From assembly GCF_000020605.1 (NCBI RefSeq), contig NC_012781.1, positions 930,001 to 994,000 on the forward strand: DNA of 64,000 nt. Reading direction: 5' to 3'. The stretch comes from Agathobacter rectalis ATCC 33656. GTDB taxonomy: Bacteria > Bacillota > Clostridia > Lachnospirales > Lachnospiraceae. This document shows, in pieces, positions 10,993 through 20,459 of this stretch (position 1 is its first letter; each line of letters opens with the position of its first letter). The notes beneath the pieces are model-generated. The model searched no databases. It was given only the letters and a program-made list of their open reading frames with translations, and was not told the DNA's origin. The translations under genes were made by a program, and so were the position numbers.

Positions 10993-11839
10993 ACATTTTG
11001 CGAAATTCAGTCGGGGTGCAGCCCTTTTCAGTTTTGAACACCCTTATGAAAGTGGATGGATTTGCAAAGCCTGACTGCATTGCAGTCTCGGTGACAGATA
11101 TATTGGGATCAGCCAGAAGGGTCAGGGCAAGCTCTATTCTTTTCTGATTTAAGTATTTGTAAAAGGTATTATTGGTAAACTGCTTAAATAGCCGGGTAAA
11201 GTGATATTTACTGAATCCGGCTATTTTTGCGATTTCATCAAGTGTTATGTCCTCAGTGCAATGTGTATCGATATACTCACAGATAGACAGAAAACGCTCC
11301 AGATATTCCTGCTGCTTGTGTCTGCCTACATTAAAATGACAACTGCTGGCAGTATGATGTCTTCCAATAAGGACAAGTACTTCAAGTATTTTGGAGTAGA
11401 TCACGGCTTCTGATAGAAATGAGTCGGTCTGGTATTCATTTGATATATCAAGCAGCAGTTTACGGATATTGCTGTGGATATCACCGGAAGTTTCCGGGGT
11501 TAGCGTTATAGCAGGTGCTATAAGGGTAAGTATGGAATTTAATTCCTTTATTTTTGAGACAGCAGACCACTCAATCTGCAGGATAAGCCTTTTTCCGGTG
11601 TCAGGTGCGATAAGCCTGTGTTTTACACCGGAAGCTATAAAGATAATATCATTCTCATTAAGATGTACCAAATCATCCCCAATCTGCACTGTATAGCCGC
11701 CTTCAAGTGGCATGATAATCTCCATGGGAGTATGCCAGTGAATGGGATAATCTTCTGCTTCCGCATTTATAAAAAGCTTTACATTGCTGTATTCTTTATA
11801 TTTTACTGTCTCATGTATTCCATTCAGATTTTCGATCAT
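10982..11839 (-). CDS. AraC-family transcriptional regulator with N-terminal cupin domain
   Basis: 285 residues: an N-terminal cupin sensor (about 15-95, including HWHTPMEIIMPLEGGY) and a C-terminal double HTH of AraC type (about 185-285, with DEIAKIAGFSKYHFTRLFKQF and SVTETAMQSGFANPSTFIRVFK). It is read divergently from GH3 and tail-to-tail with GH43, so it probably controls the GH3 gene and perhaps the whole xylo-oligosaccharide locus in response to a sugar ligand. The start at 11839 has GGAGA about 9 nt upstream. Confidence 0.93.
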   Translation of the reverse strand: MIENLNGIHETVKYKEYSNVKLFINAEAEDYPIHWHTPMEIIMPLEGGYTVQIGDDLVHLNENDIIFIASGVKHRLIAPDTGKRLILQIEWSAVSKIKELNSILTLIAPAITLTPETSGDIHSNIRKLLLDISNEYQTDSFLSEAVIYSKILEVLVLIGRHHTASSCHFNVGRHKQQEYLERFLSICEYIDTHCTEDITLDEIAKIAGFSKYHFTRLFKQFTNNTFYKYLNQKRIELALTLLADPNISVTETAMQSGFANPSTFIRVFKTEKGCTPTEFRKMFIG

Positions 11840-11867
11840 ATATACTTGTCTCCATACGGCTGATATT

Positions 11868-11920
11868 TATGCGCATTTGCGTGAATATAGTTATTATAGC
11901 ACAAATAGCAATTTTTGAAC
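11868..11920 (-). promoter_or_regulatory. promoter/operator region of the AraC regulator gene
   Basis: On the minus strand a TATAAT hexamer (plus-strand 11893-11898) is preceded by a TTCAAA-like -35 about 15-17 bp away. Between it and the gene is an imperfect palindrome around GCGCATTTGCG (11871-11881), a candidate binding site in this divergent intergenic region. Confidence 0.4.
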
Positions 11921-11997
11921 ATTGTGGGGCAACAATTAGAAAGAAAATACTGCATGAATCTGGTAAAATCATTATATAAATTAAAGGAGAAGTCACT

Positions 11998-14142
11998 ATG
12001 AGTAAAAAAACTATAGAATATGCAAAAAAACTAGTATCGCAGATGACAATAGATGAGAAGATAAGTCAGATGCTGTATGAGTCACCGGCTATAGAAAGAC
12101 TGGGGATACCGGAATACAACTGGTGGAATGAGGCTCTTCATGGAGTAGCAAGAGCCGGTGTTGCTACAGTATTTCCTCAGGCGATAGGTCTTGCGGCAAC
12201 TTTTGATACTGACCTGATAGAAAAGATCGGAGATGTTGTATCAACGGAGGGTCGTGGAAAGTTCAATGAATTTTCAAAAAAGGGTGATCACGGAATATAC
12301 AAGGGACTTACCTTCTGGGCACCTAATGTAAATATATTCAGAGATCCAAGATGGGGCAGGGGACATGAGACATACGGGGAAGATCCGTACCTGACAGGTA
12401 AGCTTGGCTGCGCATATATAAGGGGATTACAGGGAGATGATCCGGATCACTTAAAATCGGCAGCCTGTGCAAAGCATTTTGCGGTACACAGCGGTCCGGA
12501 AGCCATAAGACATGAGTTTGATGCGAAAGCATCAAAGCATGATATGTATGATACATATTTGTATGCCTTCAAGCGATGTGTAAAGGATGCAAAGGTTGAG
12601 GCTGTCATGGGGGCTTACAACAGGGTAAATGGAGAACCTGCCTGCGGAAGCAGGACACTGCTTAAGGATATACTGCGTGACGAGTTTGGATTTGAAGGTC
12701 ATGTGGTGTCAGACTGCTGGGCAATACTTGATTTCCACGAACACCATCATGTGACGGATACAGTTGAGGAATCGGCTGCTATGGCTGTAAACAACGGCTG
12801 TGACTTAAACTGTGGAAGTGCATTTTTACATCTTAAGGATGCTTATGACAAGGGAATGGTTTCAGACGAGGCGATCACGGCAGCAGTAGAAAGGCTGATG
12901 GAGGTGCGTATCCGTCTGGGCATGATGAAGGATTATCCATCGCCATATGAGGACATATCGTATGAGGTTGTAGAATGTAAGGAGCATGTGGAGCTTTCTG
13001 TGGAGGCTGCCAGAAGAAGTCTTGTACTTTTAAAGAATAAGGACAATTTCCTGCCTCTTGACAGAAAAAATGTTAAAACTATTGCGGTTATCGGACCAAA
13101 TGCCAACTCCAGGGATGCGCTTATAGGAAATTATTATGGTACCTCATCAAGATATATCACTCCACTTGAGGGATTACAGCAATATCTTGGAGAGGATACA
13201 AGAGTGCTTTATGCAGAGGGCTGCCATCTTTACAAGGACAAAGTACAGGGACTTGCAGAGGAAAAGGACAGATTTAAGGAAGCCCTCATCATGGCAGAAC
13301 AGTCAGATGTGGTCGTAATGTGTCTTGGACTTGATGCAACTATAGAAGGTGAAGAGGGGGATGCCGGAAATGAATATGCAAGCGGTGACAAGCTGGGGCT
13401 TATGCTTCCGGGACTTCAGGAGGAACTTTTAGAGGCTGTTGCAGCAGTAGGAAAGCCGGTAATACTTGTGCTGTCAGCAGGAAGTGCGATAGATCTTTCC
13501 TGGGCAGAAGAGCATGTGGATGCCATTATAGACAGCTGGTATCCGGGAGCCAGAGGCGGAAAGGCTGTTGCAGAAGCTATATTCGGAGAGTATAGTCCGA
13601 ATGGAAAACTGCCGGTTACATTTTATCAGGGCACCGAAAATCTCCCGGAGTTTACGGATTATTCAATGGCTCACAGGACATATCGCTATACAAATGAGAA
13701 TGTGTTATATCCATTTGGATATGGACTGCATTATGGTGAGACAAACTATGATGGACTGTCAGTGGATAAAGCAGAAAGTGATGTAAACGAACCTGTCGAG
13801 GTGTTTGTAAATGTGACAAATGACAGCAGATATACTGTAAATGAGATAGTTCAGCTCTATATCAGGCACGTTGATGCTGCAGAGTATGAGCCGGGATATC
13901 AGCTAAAGGGGATTGAGGTTGTAAAGCTTGAGCCACATGAGACTAAGAAAGTAAAGCTGACTCTTTCGCCAAGGGACTTTGCTGTGATAGAAGAGGATGG
14001 AAGCTGTGTAGCTGTGCCGGGAATTTATGAGATATCCGCAGGAGGACAGCAGCCTGATGACAGAAGCACAAAGCTCACAGGCAAGAGGACAGAGCGCATT
14101 GAGATCGCAAGATGTGGAGAGAAAACAGGGGTAGATTATTAA
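11998..14142 (+). CDS. GH3 beta-xylosidase / beta-glucosidase
   Basis: 714 residues in the usual GH3 order: (beta/alpha)8 barrel (about 1-320), alpha/beta sandwich (about 370-570), fibronectin III-like C-terminal domain (about 625-700). The nucleophile is Asp239 in VVSDCWAI; other landmarks are APNVNIFRDPRWGRGHETYGEDP and KHFAVHSGPE. No signal peptide, so it is cytoplasmic. In this context a beta-xylosidase that finishes xylo-oligosaccharides from the non-reducing end is most likely. AAAGGAG lies 8 nt before the ATG. It is transcribed divergently from the AraC regulator. Confidence 0.95.
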   Translation: MSKKTIEYAKKLVSQMTIDEKISQMLYESPAIERLGIPEYNWWNEALHGVARAGVATVFPQAIGLAATFDTDLIEKIGDVVSTEGRGKFNEFSKKGDHGIYKGLTFWAPNVNIFRDPRWGRGHETYGEDPYLTGKLGCAYIRGLQGDDPDHLKSAACAKHFAVHSGPEAIRHEFDAKASKHDMYDTYLYAFKRCVKDAKVEAVMGAYNRVNGEPACGSRTLLKDILRDEFGFEGHVVSDCWAILDFHEHHHVTDTVEESAAMAVNNGCDLNCGSAFLHLKDAYDKGMVSDEAITAAVERLMEVRIRLGMMKDYPSPYEDISYEVVECKEHVELSVEAARRSLVLLKNKDNFLPLDRKNVKTIAVIGPNANSRDALIGNYYGTSSRYITPLEGLQQYLGEDTRVLYAEGCHLYKDKVQGLAEEKDRFKEALIMAEQSDVVVMCLGLDATIEGEEGDAGNEYASGDKLGLMLPGLQEELLEAVAAVGKPVILVLSAGSAIDLSWAEEHVDAIIDSWYPGARGGKAVAEAIFGEYSPNGKLPVTFYQGTENLPEFTDYSMAHRTYRYTNENVLYPFGYGLHYGETNYDGLSVDKAESDVNEPVEVFVNVTNDSRYTVNEIVQLYIRHVDAAEYEPGYQLKGIEVVKLEPHETKKVKLTLSPRDFAVIEEDGSCVAVPGIYEISAGGQQPDDRSTKLTGKRTERIEIARCGEKTGVDY

Positions 14143-14238
14143 TAATAAATATGTTATTTTATAATTAATGATAAGTTAAAACAGACTTTAGGAGCGGGCA
14201 TATGTCGGCTCCTTTAAGTGATTTCAGAGGAACTGTTT

Positions 14239-16005
14239 ATGAGAAAATCAATATGGAATGCCATTGAGAGAAAGCTTGATGATTATTCACTCAGAAAAAA
14301 ATTTTACATATTTTATGTACTGTGTGTCATGCTGCCGCTCATAGTGACTGATGCAGTGGTGCTTTCCATCGTAAATAATGCTGAAAAAGAAAGCAGCAGA
14401 CATGAAATGTCGAGCATAGCAAGTGCTGTGGGATATAATCTGAGCAGCATGGTCAATAACGCAGGAGAGGCAGCTAAGAGTATCTATACCAGCAAGCGCA
14501 TAGATGATTTTATATCAAAGGAATACACAAGCTCTGCTGAGTATGTATCAGAGTATCAGAGCTTCTTTCAGGATACACTTTTTGAAAACACACTTGGAAT
14601 GAGCAATATAGTGTTTTTCCTGTATGCTGACAATCCTACAATAGTAAATGGCGGAAAAGTAAATGATATGTCTGCTGTAAGAAATACGGATTCTTACAGA
14701 CTACTGGAGCAGAAGGGAAGCGGAGGACTTTTTTTTGTATATGAAAAAGGCGGAGCCGGATTGTCAGATGAAAGACGTATGATTTATATGCAAAAGCTGG
14801 ATTTTTACTCATCTGATATCGAAAAGGTACTCAAGATAGAGTTTAATTATGGCAGCATGATGCGTACTTTTAAGAATATGAATTATGATAATGAAGTGCT
14901 TATCTGCCATGGAGATGACATAGTGCTGTCAAATGGGGCCTACAGTGGAATCAACAAACCATTTAAGACATTGGAGGCGATTGGGAAAATAAGCGACTCC
15001 GTATACAGGCAGCAGCTCTCTTTGTATGGCTGTGATCTTGATATATATGTGTTTAAGACACGCAGTAATATATGGAGCATGCTTATGCACAATGCACCGA
15101 TCATTGTTTTTCTGATGCTTATAAATGTATTCTTTCCACTTTGTCTGGTCAGTATCTTTAACCATTCCTTTACGAGCAGGATATTACAGCTTTCAAAGGT
15201 GTTTAAGTCGGTTGACAGCGAAAAGCTTGTATCTATGACTGACAGGGAGAGCAAAGATGAGATCGGCAGCATGATAAAAAATTACAACAGGATGGTAAGC
15301 CGCACAAATGACCTGATCCAGACTGTATATAAGAATAAGCTAAAAGAGCAGGAGATGCTTGTAAGTCAGAAAAATGCAGAGCTTCTTGCACTGCACAGCC
15401 AGATAAATCCGCACTTTCTGTTTAATGCGCTTGAGAGCATACGAATGCACAGTCTGCTTAAAAGGGAAAATGAGACGGCTGATATGGTTGAAAAACTCGC
15501 AATCATGCAAAGACAGTATGTGGAGTGGGGAAATGATGCTGTAACCGTTGCAAAGGAATGTGAATTTGTAAAAGCCTATCTGGCATTGCAGAAATACCGG
15601 TTTGGCGAGCGGCTGAACTATAACATAGATATAGAAGCAGACTGCATGGAATGTCAGGTGCCAAAACTTACGCTTGTAACCTTTGTTGAAAATGCCTGTG
15701 TGCATGGCATAGAAAGTAAAGCTGCTCCGGGCTGGATATTTGTGCGTATATTCAAAAAAGCCGGGTTCATGCATATAGAGGTTGAGGATACAGGCAGCGG
15801 AATTGATCCGGATGCTCTTGAAAAAATGAAAAGTAACATGAAAAATGCAGATATCGATATGTTAAAGACCGGTGGCAGAGTGGGCGTGATAAATGCCTGC
15901 CTGCGTATCAAAATGGTAACGGAATCTAAAGCAGTATTTGATGTGGACAGTGAGGAAGGCTGCGGTACGACTGTGATGATAAAAATACCGGAAACATATT
16001 TATAG
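14239..16005 (+). CDS. LytS/YesM-type sensor histidine kinase
   Basis: 588 residues from the ATG at 14239, which has AGAGGAA 7 nt upstream; a GTG at 14218 is less likely. One membrane helix near residues 24-48, an extracellular sensor of about 230 residues, a second helix near 280-305, HAMP, then the His_kinase domain with phospho-acceptor His392 in QINPHFLFNALES, and an HATPase domain with ENACVHGIES and DTGSGID. This class pairs with AraC-type response regulators next to CUT1 sugar importers in Firmicutes. A small hairpin (about 14186-14218) just before the gene may modulate its expression. Confidence 0.93.
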   Translation: MRKSIWNAIERKLDDYSLRKKFYIFYVLCVMLPLIVTDAVVLSIVNNAEKESSRHEMSSIASAVGYNLSSMVNNAGEAAKSIYTSKRIDDFISKEYTSSAEYVSEYQSFFQDTLFENTLGMSNIVFFLYADNPTIVNGGKVNDMSAVRNTDSYRLLEQKGSGGLFFVYEKGGAGLSDERRMIYMQKLDFYSSDIEKVLKIEFNYGSMMRTFKNMNYDNEVLICHGDDIVLSNGAYSGINKPFKTLEAIGKISDSVYRQQLSLYGCDLDIYVFKTRSNIWSMLMHNAPIIVFLMLINVFFPLCLVSIFNHSFTSRILQLSKVFKSVDSEKLVSMTDRESKDEIGSMIKNYNRMVSRTNDLIQTVYKNKLKEQEMLVSQKNAELLALHSQINPHFLFNALESIRMHSLLKRENETADMVEKLAIMQRQYVEWGNDAVTVAKECEFVKAYLALQKYRFGERLNYNIDIEADCMECQVPKLTLVTFVENACVHGIESKAAPGWIFVRIFKKAGFMHIEVEDTGSGIDPDALEKMKSNMKNADIDMLKTGGRVGVINACLRIKMVTESKAVFDVDSEEGCGTTVMIKIPETYL

Positions 16006-16015
16006 GAGATTTAAA

Positions 16016-17611
16016 ATGCTTAAAGTATTATTGGTGGATGATGAGCCTTTTATAATACAGGGGCTTAAGGTGATCATTGATTGGGAAAATGAAGGATTTG
16101 AGATAGCAGGAATGGTCTCAAATGGAAAGGAAGCCCTGCAGTTTCTTGAAAATGAGAATGTGGATCTGGTCATAGCCGATATAAGGATGCCGGAGATGAC
16201 AGGACTTGAGCTGCTTGAGACTTTGAGAAAAGATAAAAAATCAGATGTGTATTTTGTGATATTAAGCGGTTATGCAGATTTTAGCTATGCGCAGCAGGCT
16301 ATGCAGAATGACTGTACGGATTACATACTAAAGCCGGTGGACAAGGAGATGCTGCTTAAGGTACTAAACAAGGTTCTTGTGCTCAAAAACGAGAAAAACA
16401 AGATCGACGAGGATAACAAAAAGATGAAACAGGCATACCTTGCAGGACACCTGATATCTCTGATACGGGGCAAATATGATGAAGTAAACCTGAACTATGT
16501 AAAAGAAAATATGAGGTGTGAGGGTGGAGCAAGGTATGTTGAGATACAGGTGGAGCAGTTTCCGGCAGGTGATGAGATACTCGATAGTGATATGAGAAGC
16601 TTACAGCGCAAGATGTACGAAAGCTGTGTTGCTTTTCTGGGGGCTGATTCGGCACATTGTGTATTTGATGTATCGGTAAATGAAAAAGTGTATGACATAG
16701 GCTTTATATGCTCAGATTATATGGCAGAGGAAGCCGCAAAAAACGAGAGAAAATATCTGGAGGATCTGAGAAGGTATATATGTGATAATACACAAAAGAA
16801 TATAGTTATGCTGGTCGGAAGAAAAGTATCAGATATATCAAAGATAGCCAGATCATACGGCAATGCATGTATGCTCAGGTCGTTTCAGGGATTTCGCATA
16901 GTAAAGAGCATATATTACTATGAGGATGAAGTAAAGATATCGGCAGATGGAATAGTGCTTTGTAAAGATAGTCTGGATGAGCTGCTTAGGACAGTGGAAC
17001 AGAACAACCATGTTGAGATAAGAAATGCAGTTGCCACATTTTATGATGAGATGTCCAGCATGGGTATGAATGGGGAAAGCATGAACTTAAATATCAATTA
17101 TCTGTTGTTTCAGTTCATACACCTGGCAAGTGAGCAGGATGATAATGTAAATCAGCAGGAGATTTTGCGACTCATAAGTGAGAGCAGCTTTAAGACCGGT
17201 ATTGAGAGGGGAAGCCGTGCACATATGACCAGATTTTGCTGTGAGTATGGTGATTATCTGTCGCAGCTTAGAAAAAATGTGTCAAGAGGTGTGATCGGCA
17301 TGGTAGAAAAGGAAGTAAGAGACAATTATGCCACGAACATCACGCTTAAGAGCCTGAGTGAGAAGTATTATGTAAACAGTGCATACTTAGGGCAGCTTTT
17401 CAGAAAAAAATACGGACAGTCCTTTAAGGATTATCTGAACAATTACAGGATGGAACGTGCGGCAGAGCTTCTGCTTAGGACTGATAAGAAGATAATACAG
17501 ATAGCAGAGGAAGTCGGATATCATGATATGGATTATTTTGTGAACAGGTTTATACAGGTAAAAGGCTGCACACCGGCGCGTTTCAGACGGCAGATGCAAA
17601 GTGGAGAATAA
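16016..17611 (+). CDS. YesN-type response regulator with AraC output domain
   Basis: 531 residues: receiver domain (about 1-120) with acidic pocket VDDEPF, phosphoacceptor Asp55 in VIADIRMPEMTG, and YILKPVDKE with the conserved lysine; a long central linker; and a C-terminal AraC-type double HTH (about 430-531, KSLSEKYYVNSAYLGQLFRKK and IAEEVGYHDMDYFVNRF). Ten bases separate it from the kinase stop. The pair probably senses extracellular sugar or binding-protein state and activates the binding protein-permease operon that follows. Confidence 0.95.
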   Translation: MLKVLLVDDEPFIIQGLKVIIDWENEGFEIAGMVSNGKEALQFLENENVDLVIADIRMPEMTGLELLETLRKDKKSDVYFVILSGYADFSYAQQAMQNDCTDYILKPVDKEMLLKVLNKVLVLKNEKNKIDEDNKKMKQAYLAGHLISLIRGKYDEVNLNYVKENMRCEGGARYVEIQVEQFPAGDEILDSDMRSLQRKMYESCVAFLGADSAHCVFDVSVNEKVYDIGFICSDYMAEEAAKNERKYLEDLRRYICDNTQKNIVMLVGRKVSDISKIARSYGNACMLRSFQGFRIVKSIYYYEDEVKISADGIVLCKDSLDELLRTVEQNNHVEIRNAVATFYDEMSSMGMNGESMNLNINYLLFQFIHLASEQDDNVNQQEILRLISESSFKTGIERGSRAHMTRFCCEYGDYLSQLRKNVSRGVIGMVEKEVRDNYATNITLKSLSEKYYVNSAYLGQLFRKKYGQSFKDYLNNYRMERAAELLLRTDKKIIQIAEEVGYHDMDYFVNRFIQVKGCTPARFRRQMQSGE

Positions 17612-17624
17612 TATATATTACTGC

Positions 17625-17676
17625 AAAACAGGGTAAATTATAGTTTTTTCGAGAAACTATAGTTTACCCTGTTTTT
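17625..17676 (+). terminator. long terminator after the two-component genes
   Basis: An approximately 21-bp stem with a single mismatch: the arm starting AAAACAGGGTAAA (17625) pairs with the arm ending TTTACCCTGTTTT (17675), with an inner TATAGTTT / AAACTATA. It is followed by T residues. It isolates the two-component genes from the transport operon. Confidence 0.9.
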
Positions 17677-17750
17677 GACTATAGTTACTCCGATTGTTTG
17701 AAAACTTAAAAAGTATAAAATTAAGTTATCAAAAGGGAGGACATTACAAT

Positions 17751-19415
17751 ATGAGAAGAAAAAAAATTGTAAGCATGCTGCTTGTGGCTACTATGGCAGC
17801 AACAATGTTTGCCGGATGTGGTAATGATAGTGGCAAAAAAGGTAGCTCCGGAGGTGTGAAAGAGTTTGATGCATTCTTTGCTGTACCGGGATCTGAAATC
17901 AATGATGATAATGAAATCCAGAAGATCATCGAGGAAAAGACAGGTGTAAGGGTAAAGGAAACCTGGCTTACCGGACAGACAGCAGATGAGGCAGTCGGAA
18001 CAATGATCGCAGGTGGCGAGTATCCTGATTTCATTGAAGGTGCAAGTGGACAGAAGCAGTTATATGAAGCAGGTGCACTTGTTCCACTGGATGACTACAT
18101 CGAGAAATATCCAAACATCAAAAATCTTTTCACAGAACTTGAGTGGGAAAAACTTCGTCAGGATGACGGACATATCTACTGGATACCACAGTTTAGCTGC
18201 ATAAAGGGAGACGAGAAAGTCTGCACACACAATGACGAGGCATTCTGGATCCAGGCAAGAGTACTTAAATGGGCTAACTATCCGCAGATCAAGACACTGG
18301 ATCAGTATTTTGACCTCATCGAGAAATATAATGAAGCAAATCCAACAATGGCTGATGGAACAGAAAATATTCCATATACAATCCTTTGTGAGGATTGGAG
18401 ATATTTCTGTCTTGAGAATGCACCACAGTTCCTTGACGGATATCCAAACGATGGATCATGTATGGTAGATCCTGATACAAAGAAAATACTTGACTATAAT
18501 ACATCTGATACAGCAGTTAAATATTTCAAGAAGCTCAATGAAGAGTATAATAAGGGAATTGTAGATCCTGAGTCATTCACACAGACATATGATGAATATA
18601 TCTCTAAGCTTTCTACAGGACGTGTACTTGGAATGATTGACCAGTGGTGGGATTTTGCATTCACAGCAGGTGATGCAATTAAACAGGCAGGTCTTGCTGA
18701 GCAGGGATGCGATTACATTCCGGTACCTGTAACAATCGACGGCCGTGACAATCAGTGGCACAATGCAGGCGGTGCTTTCAACGAGGCAACAGGTCTTGCT
18801 GTTACAACAGCCTGTGATGATGTAGATGCGGCCATGAAGTTTGTAAATGATCTTCTTGATCAGGATATCCACAATCTCAGATTCTGGGGTGTCAAGGGTA
18901 CTGACTATGAAGTAGATGAGAATGGTGAGTTCTACAGAACAGCAGATGAGAGAAAGCAGGCTTCTGATACAGCATACAAGGCTTCTCATTTATGCTCATA
19001 CTCATACTTCCCACAGTACAATGGAACAAGTGATGATGGAATCAATGCCAACAAACCTGATGGACAGGCAAGAGAGTTCTATGATGGTCTTAACAGTGAT
19101 GTACAAGAAGCTTTCGATGCCTATGGTGTTAAGACATATGTTGAAATGCTTGGAACAAACGATGCACCTGGAGATTGGTATCCGATGTGGTCATACTCTA
19201 ACAACTTTAACACAAGCACTCCTGGTGGAGTAGCCTGGACAAAGATTGGCGAAGTTAAGCATGAGCAGCTTCCACAGGTTGTTATGGCAAAAAACTTTGA
19301 CAAAGCATGGGATACATACATGGATGCATACAATGCATGCAATCCACAGGATTTCCTGGATGAATTACAGACTGAGCTTGATAAAAGATTAGAGCAGGCT
19401 GCTAAGTTCAAATAA
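17751..19415 (+). CDS. xylo-oligosaccharide ABC importer solute-binding lipoprotein
   Basis: 554 residues from the ATG at 17751 (GGGAGG 10 nt upstream); an upstream in-frame ATG at 17694 would destroy the signal peptide. Residues 1-21 form a type II signal peptide and FAGC gives lipidated Cys22, followed by a Gly/Ser/Lys linker. The rest is an extracellular family-1 binding protein rich in aromatic residues, as expected for sugar stacking. It is followed by two permease genes. It is the lipidated twin of the product at 2672-4297. The ligand is inferred from neighbouring GH8, GH43, GH3 and esterase genes. Confidence 0.93.
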   Translation: MRRKKIVSMLLVATMAATMFAGCGNDSGKKGSSGGVKEFDAFFAVPGSEINDDNEIQKIIEEKTGVRVKETWLTGQTADEAVGTMIAGGEYPDFIEGASGQKQLYEAGALVPLDDYIEKYPNIKNLFTELEWEKLRQDDGHIYWIPQFSCIKGDEKVCTHNDEAFWIQARVLKWANYPQIKTLDQYFDLIEKYNEANPTMADGTENIPYTILCEDWRYFCLENAPQFLDGYPNDGSCMVDPDTKKILDYNTSDTAVKYFKKLNEEYNKGIVDPESFTQTYDEYISKLSTGRVLGMIDQWWDFAFTAGDAIKQAGLAEQGCDYIPVPVTIDGRDNQWHNAGGAFNEATGLAVTTACDDVDAAMKFVNDLLDQDIHNLRFWGVKGTDYEVDENGEFYRTADERKQASDTAYKASHLCSYSYFPQYNGTSDDGINANKPDGQAREFYDGLNSDVQEAFDAYGVKTYVEMLGTNDAPGDWYPMWSYSNNFNTSTPGGVAWTKIGEVKHEQLPQVVMAKNFDKAWDTYMDAYNACNPQDFLDELQTELDKRLEQAAKFK

Positions 19416-19431
19416 AGCTTAAATGAAATTT

Positions 19432-19475
19432 AAGGCAGGCAGATGTAATAGCGTTTTATCTGCCTGCTGCCTTTT
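19432..19475 (+). promoter_or_regulatory. intercistronic stem-loop between binding protein and permease genes
   Basis: AAGGCAGGCAGAT (19432-19444) pairs with ATCTGCCTGCTGCCTT (19458-19473) with a one- or two-base bulge, then TTTT. It could act as a partial terminator or as a 3' stabiliser that raises binding-protein mRNA relative to permease mRNA. Confidence 0.65.
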
Positions 19476-19488
19476 AAGGAGTGGTGTC

Positions 19489-20445
19489 ATGTCATTAACG
19501 AGAGAAAATAAAAAAGAAAAGGTCAGAAAACCTAGAACAAAAATTACATGGAAAGAAGTCAAACGCCAGAAAGTGCTGCTGTTCTGGGCAGCAATAATGG
19601 TGGCATATGGAGTCGTATTCTATTATCTGCCGCTCGCTGGCTGGGCAATGGCATTTCAGGATTACAAACCAAGACTTGGTATATTTCATTCTGCATTTGT
19701 TGGATTGGACAAATTCAAGATGCTGTTCTCGGATATGACATTTATCCGTGTTATAAGAAATACACTCGCAATGGGCGTTATCAATCTGGTTGTAACTTTT
19801 GTCACAGCCATAGCATTTGCAATCTTACTTAATGAGATTGCATCAAAGGGTGGAAAGAAAGTAGTACAGACTATATCATATCTTCCACATTTCCTTTCAT
19901 GGATCATTGTAACAGGTATTTTACACGATATGCTTTCAGGAACAGGTATTGTAAATGAGTTCCTTGTAAATATGCATATTATAGACCAACCGATAAACTT
20001 TTTCGCACATACGGGATATTTCTGGCCGATAGTGGCATTTGCCAATGTATGGAAAGAAACAGGATGGAATGCAATCATATATCTTGCAGCCATTACATCA
20101 ATAGATCCTTCACTTTACGAAGCAGCATCTATTGATGGAGCGGGACGCTGGGCAAAGATCAAGTACGTAACACTGCCGGGAATCAAACCAACTATCATAA
20201 TCCTTCTTCTTATGAATGTAGGTAATGTTTTAAATGCAGGATTTGAGATACAGTATCTCTTAGGAAACGGTCTGATACAGAAAGTATCACAGACTATTGA
20301 TATTTATGTACTTAAATGGGGCATAAGCCAGGGAGATTATGCAATAGGTACTGCAGCAGGTATATTCAAGAGCGTGGTAAGTATAATTCTTATATTTATT
20401 GCAAATAAAATTGCCAAACATAATGGTGAAGAGCAGTTGTTTTAA
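19489..20445 (+). CDS. ABC sugar importer permease (LplB type)
   Basis: 318 residues from the ATG at 19489, with TAAGGAG 7 nt upstream; the in-frame ATG at 19423 lacks a ribosome binding site and would run through the stem-loop. Six predicted membrane helices; the cytoplasmic EAA loop is EAASIDGAGRWAKIKYVTLPGIKP. It belongs to the binding-protein-dependent transport inner membrane component family and pairs with the next gene. No ATPase gene is nearby, so a shared multisugar ATPase is presumed. Confidence 0.94.
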   Translation: MSLTRENKKEKVRKPRTKITWKEVKRQKVLLFWAAIMVAYGVVFYYLPLAGWAMAFQDYKPRLGIFHSAFVGLDKFKMLFSDMTFIRVIRNTLAMGVINLVVTFVTAIAFAILLNEIASKGGKKVVQTISYLPHFLSWIIVTGILHDMLSGTGIVNEFLVNMHIIDQPINFFAHTGYFWPIVAFANVWKETGWNAIIYLAAITSIDPSLYEAASIDGAGRWAKIKYVTLPGIKPTIIILLLMNVGNVLNAGFEIQYLLGNGLIQKVSQTIDIYVLKWGISQGDYAIGTAAGIFKSVVSIILIFIANKIAKHNGEEQLF

Positions 20446-20459
20446 GGAGGTCTTGTACG

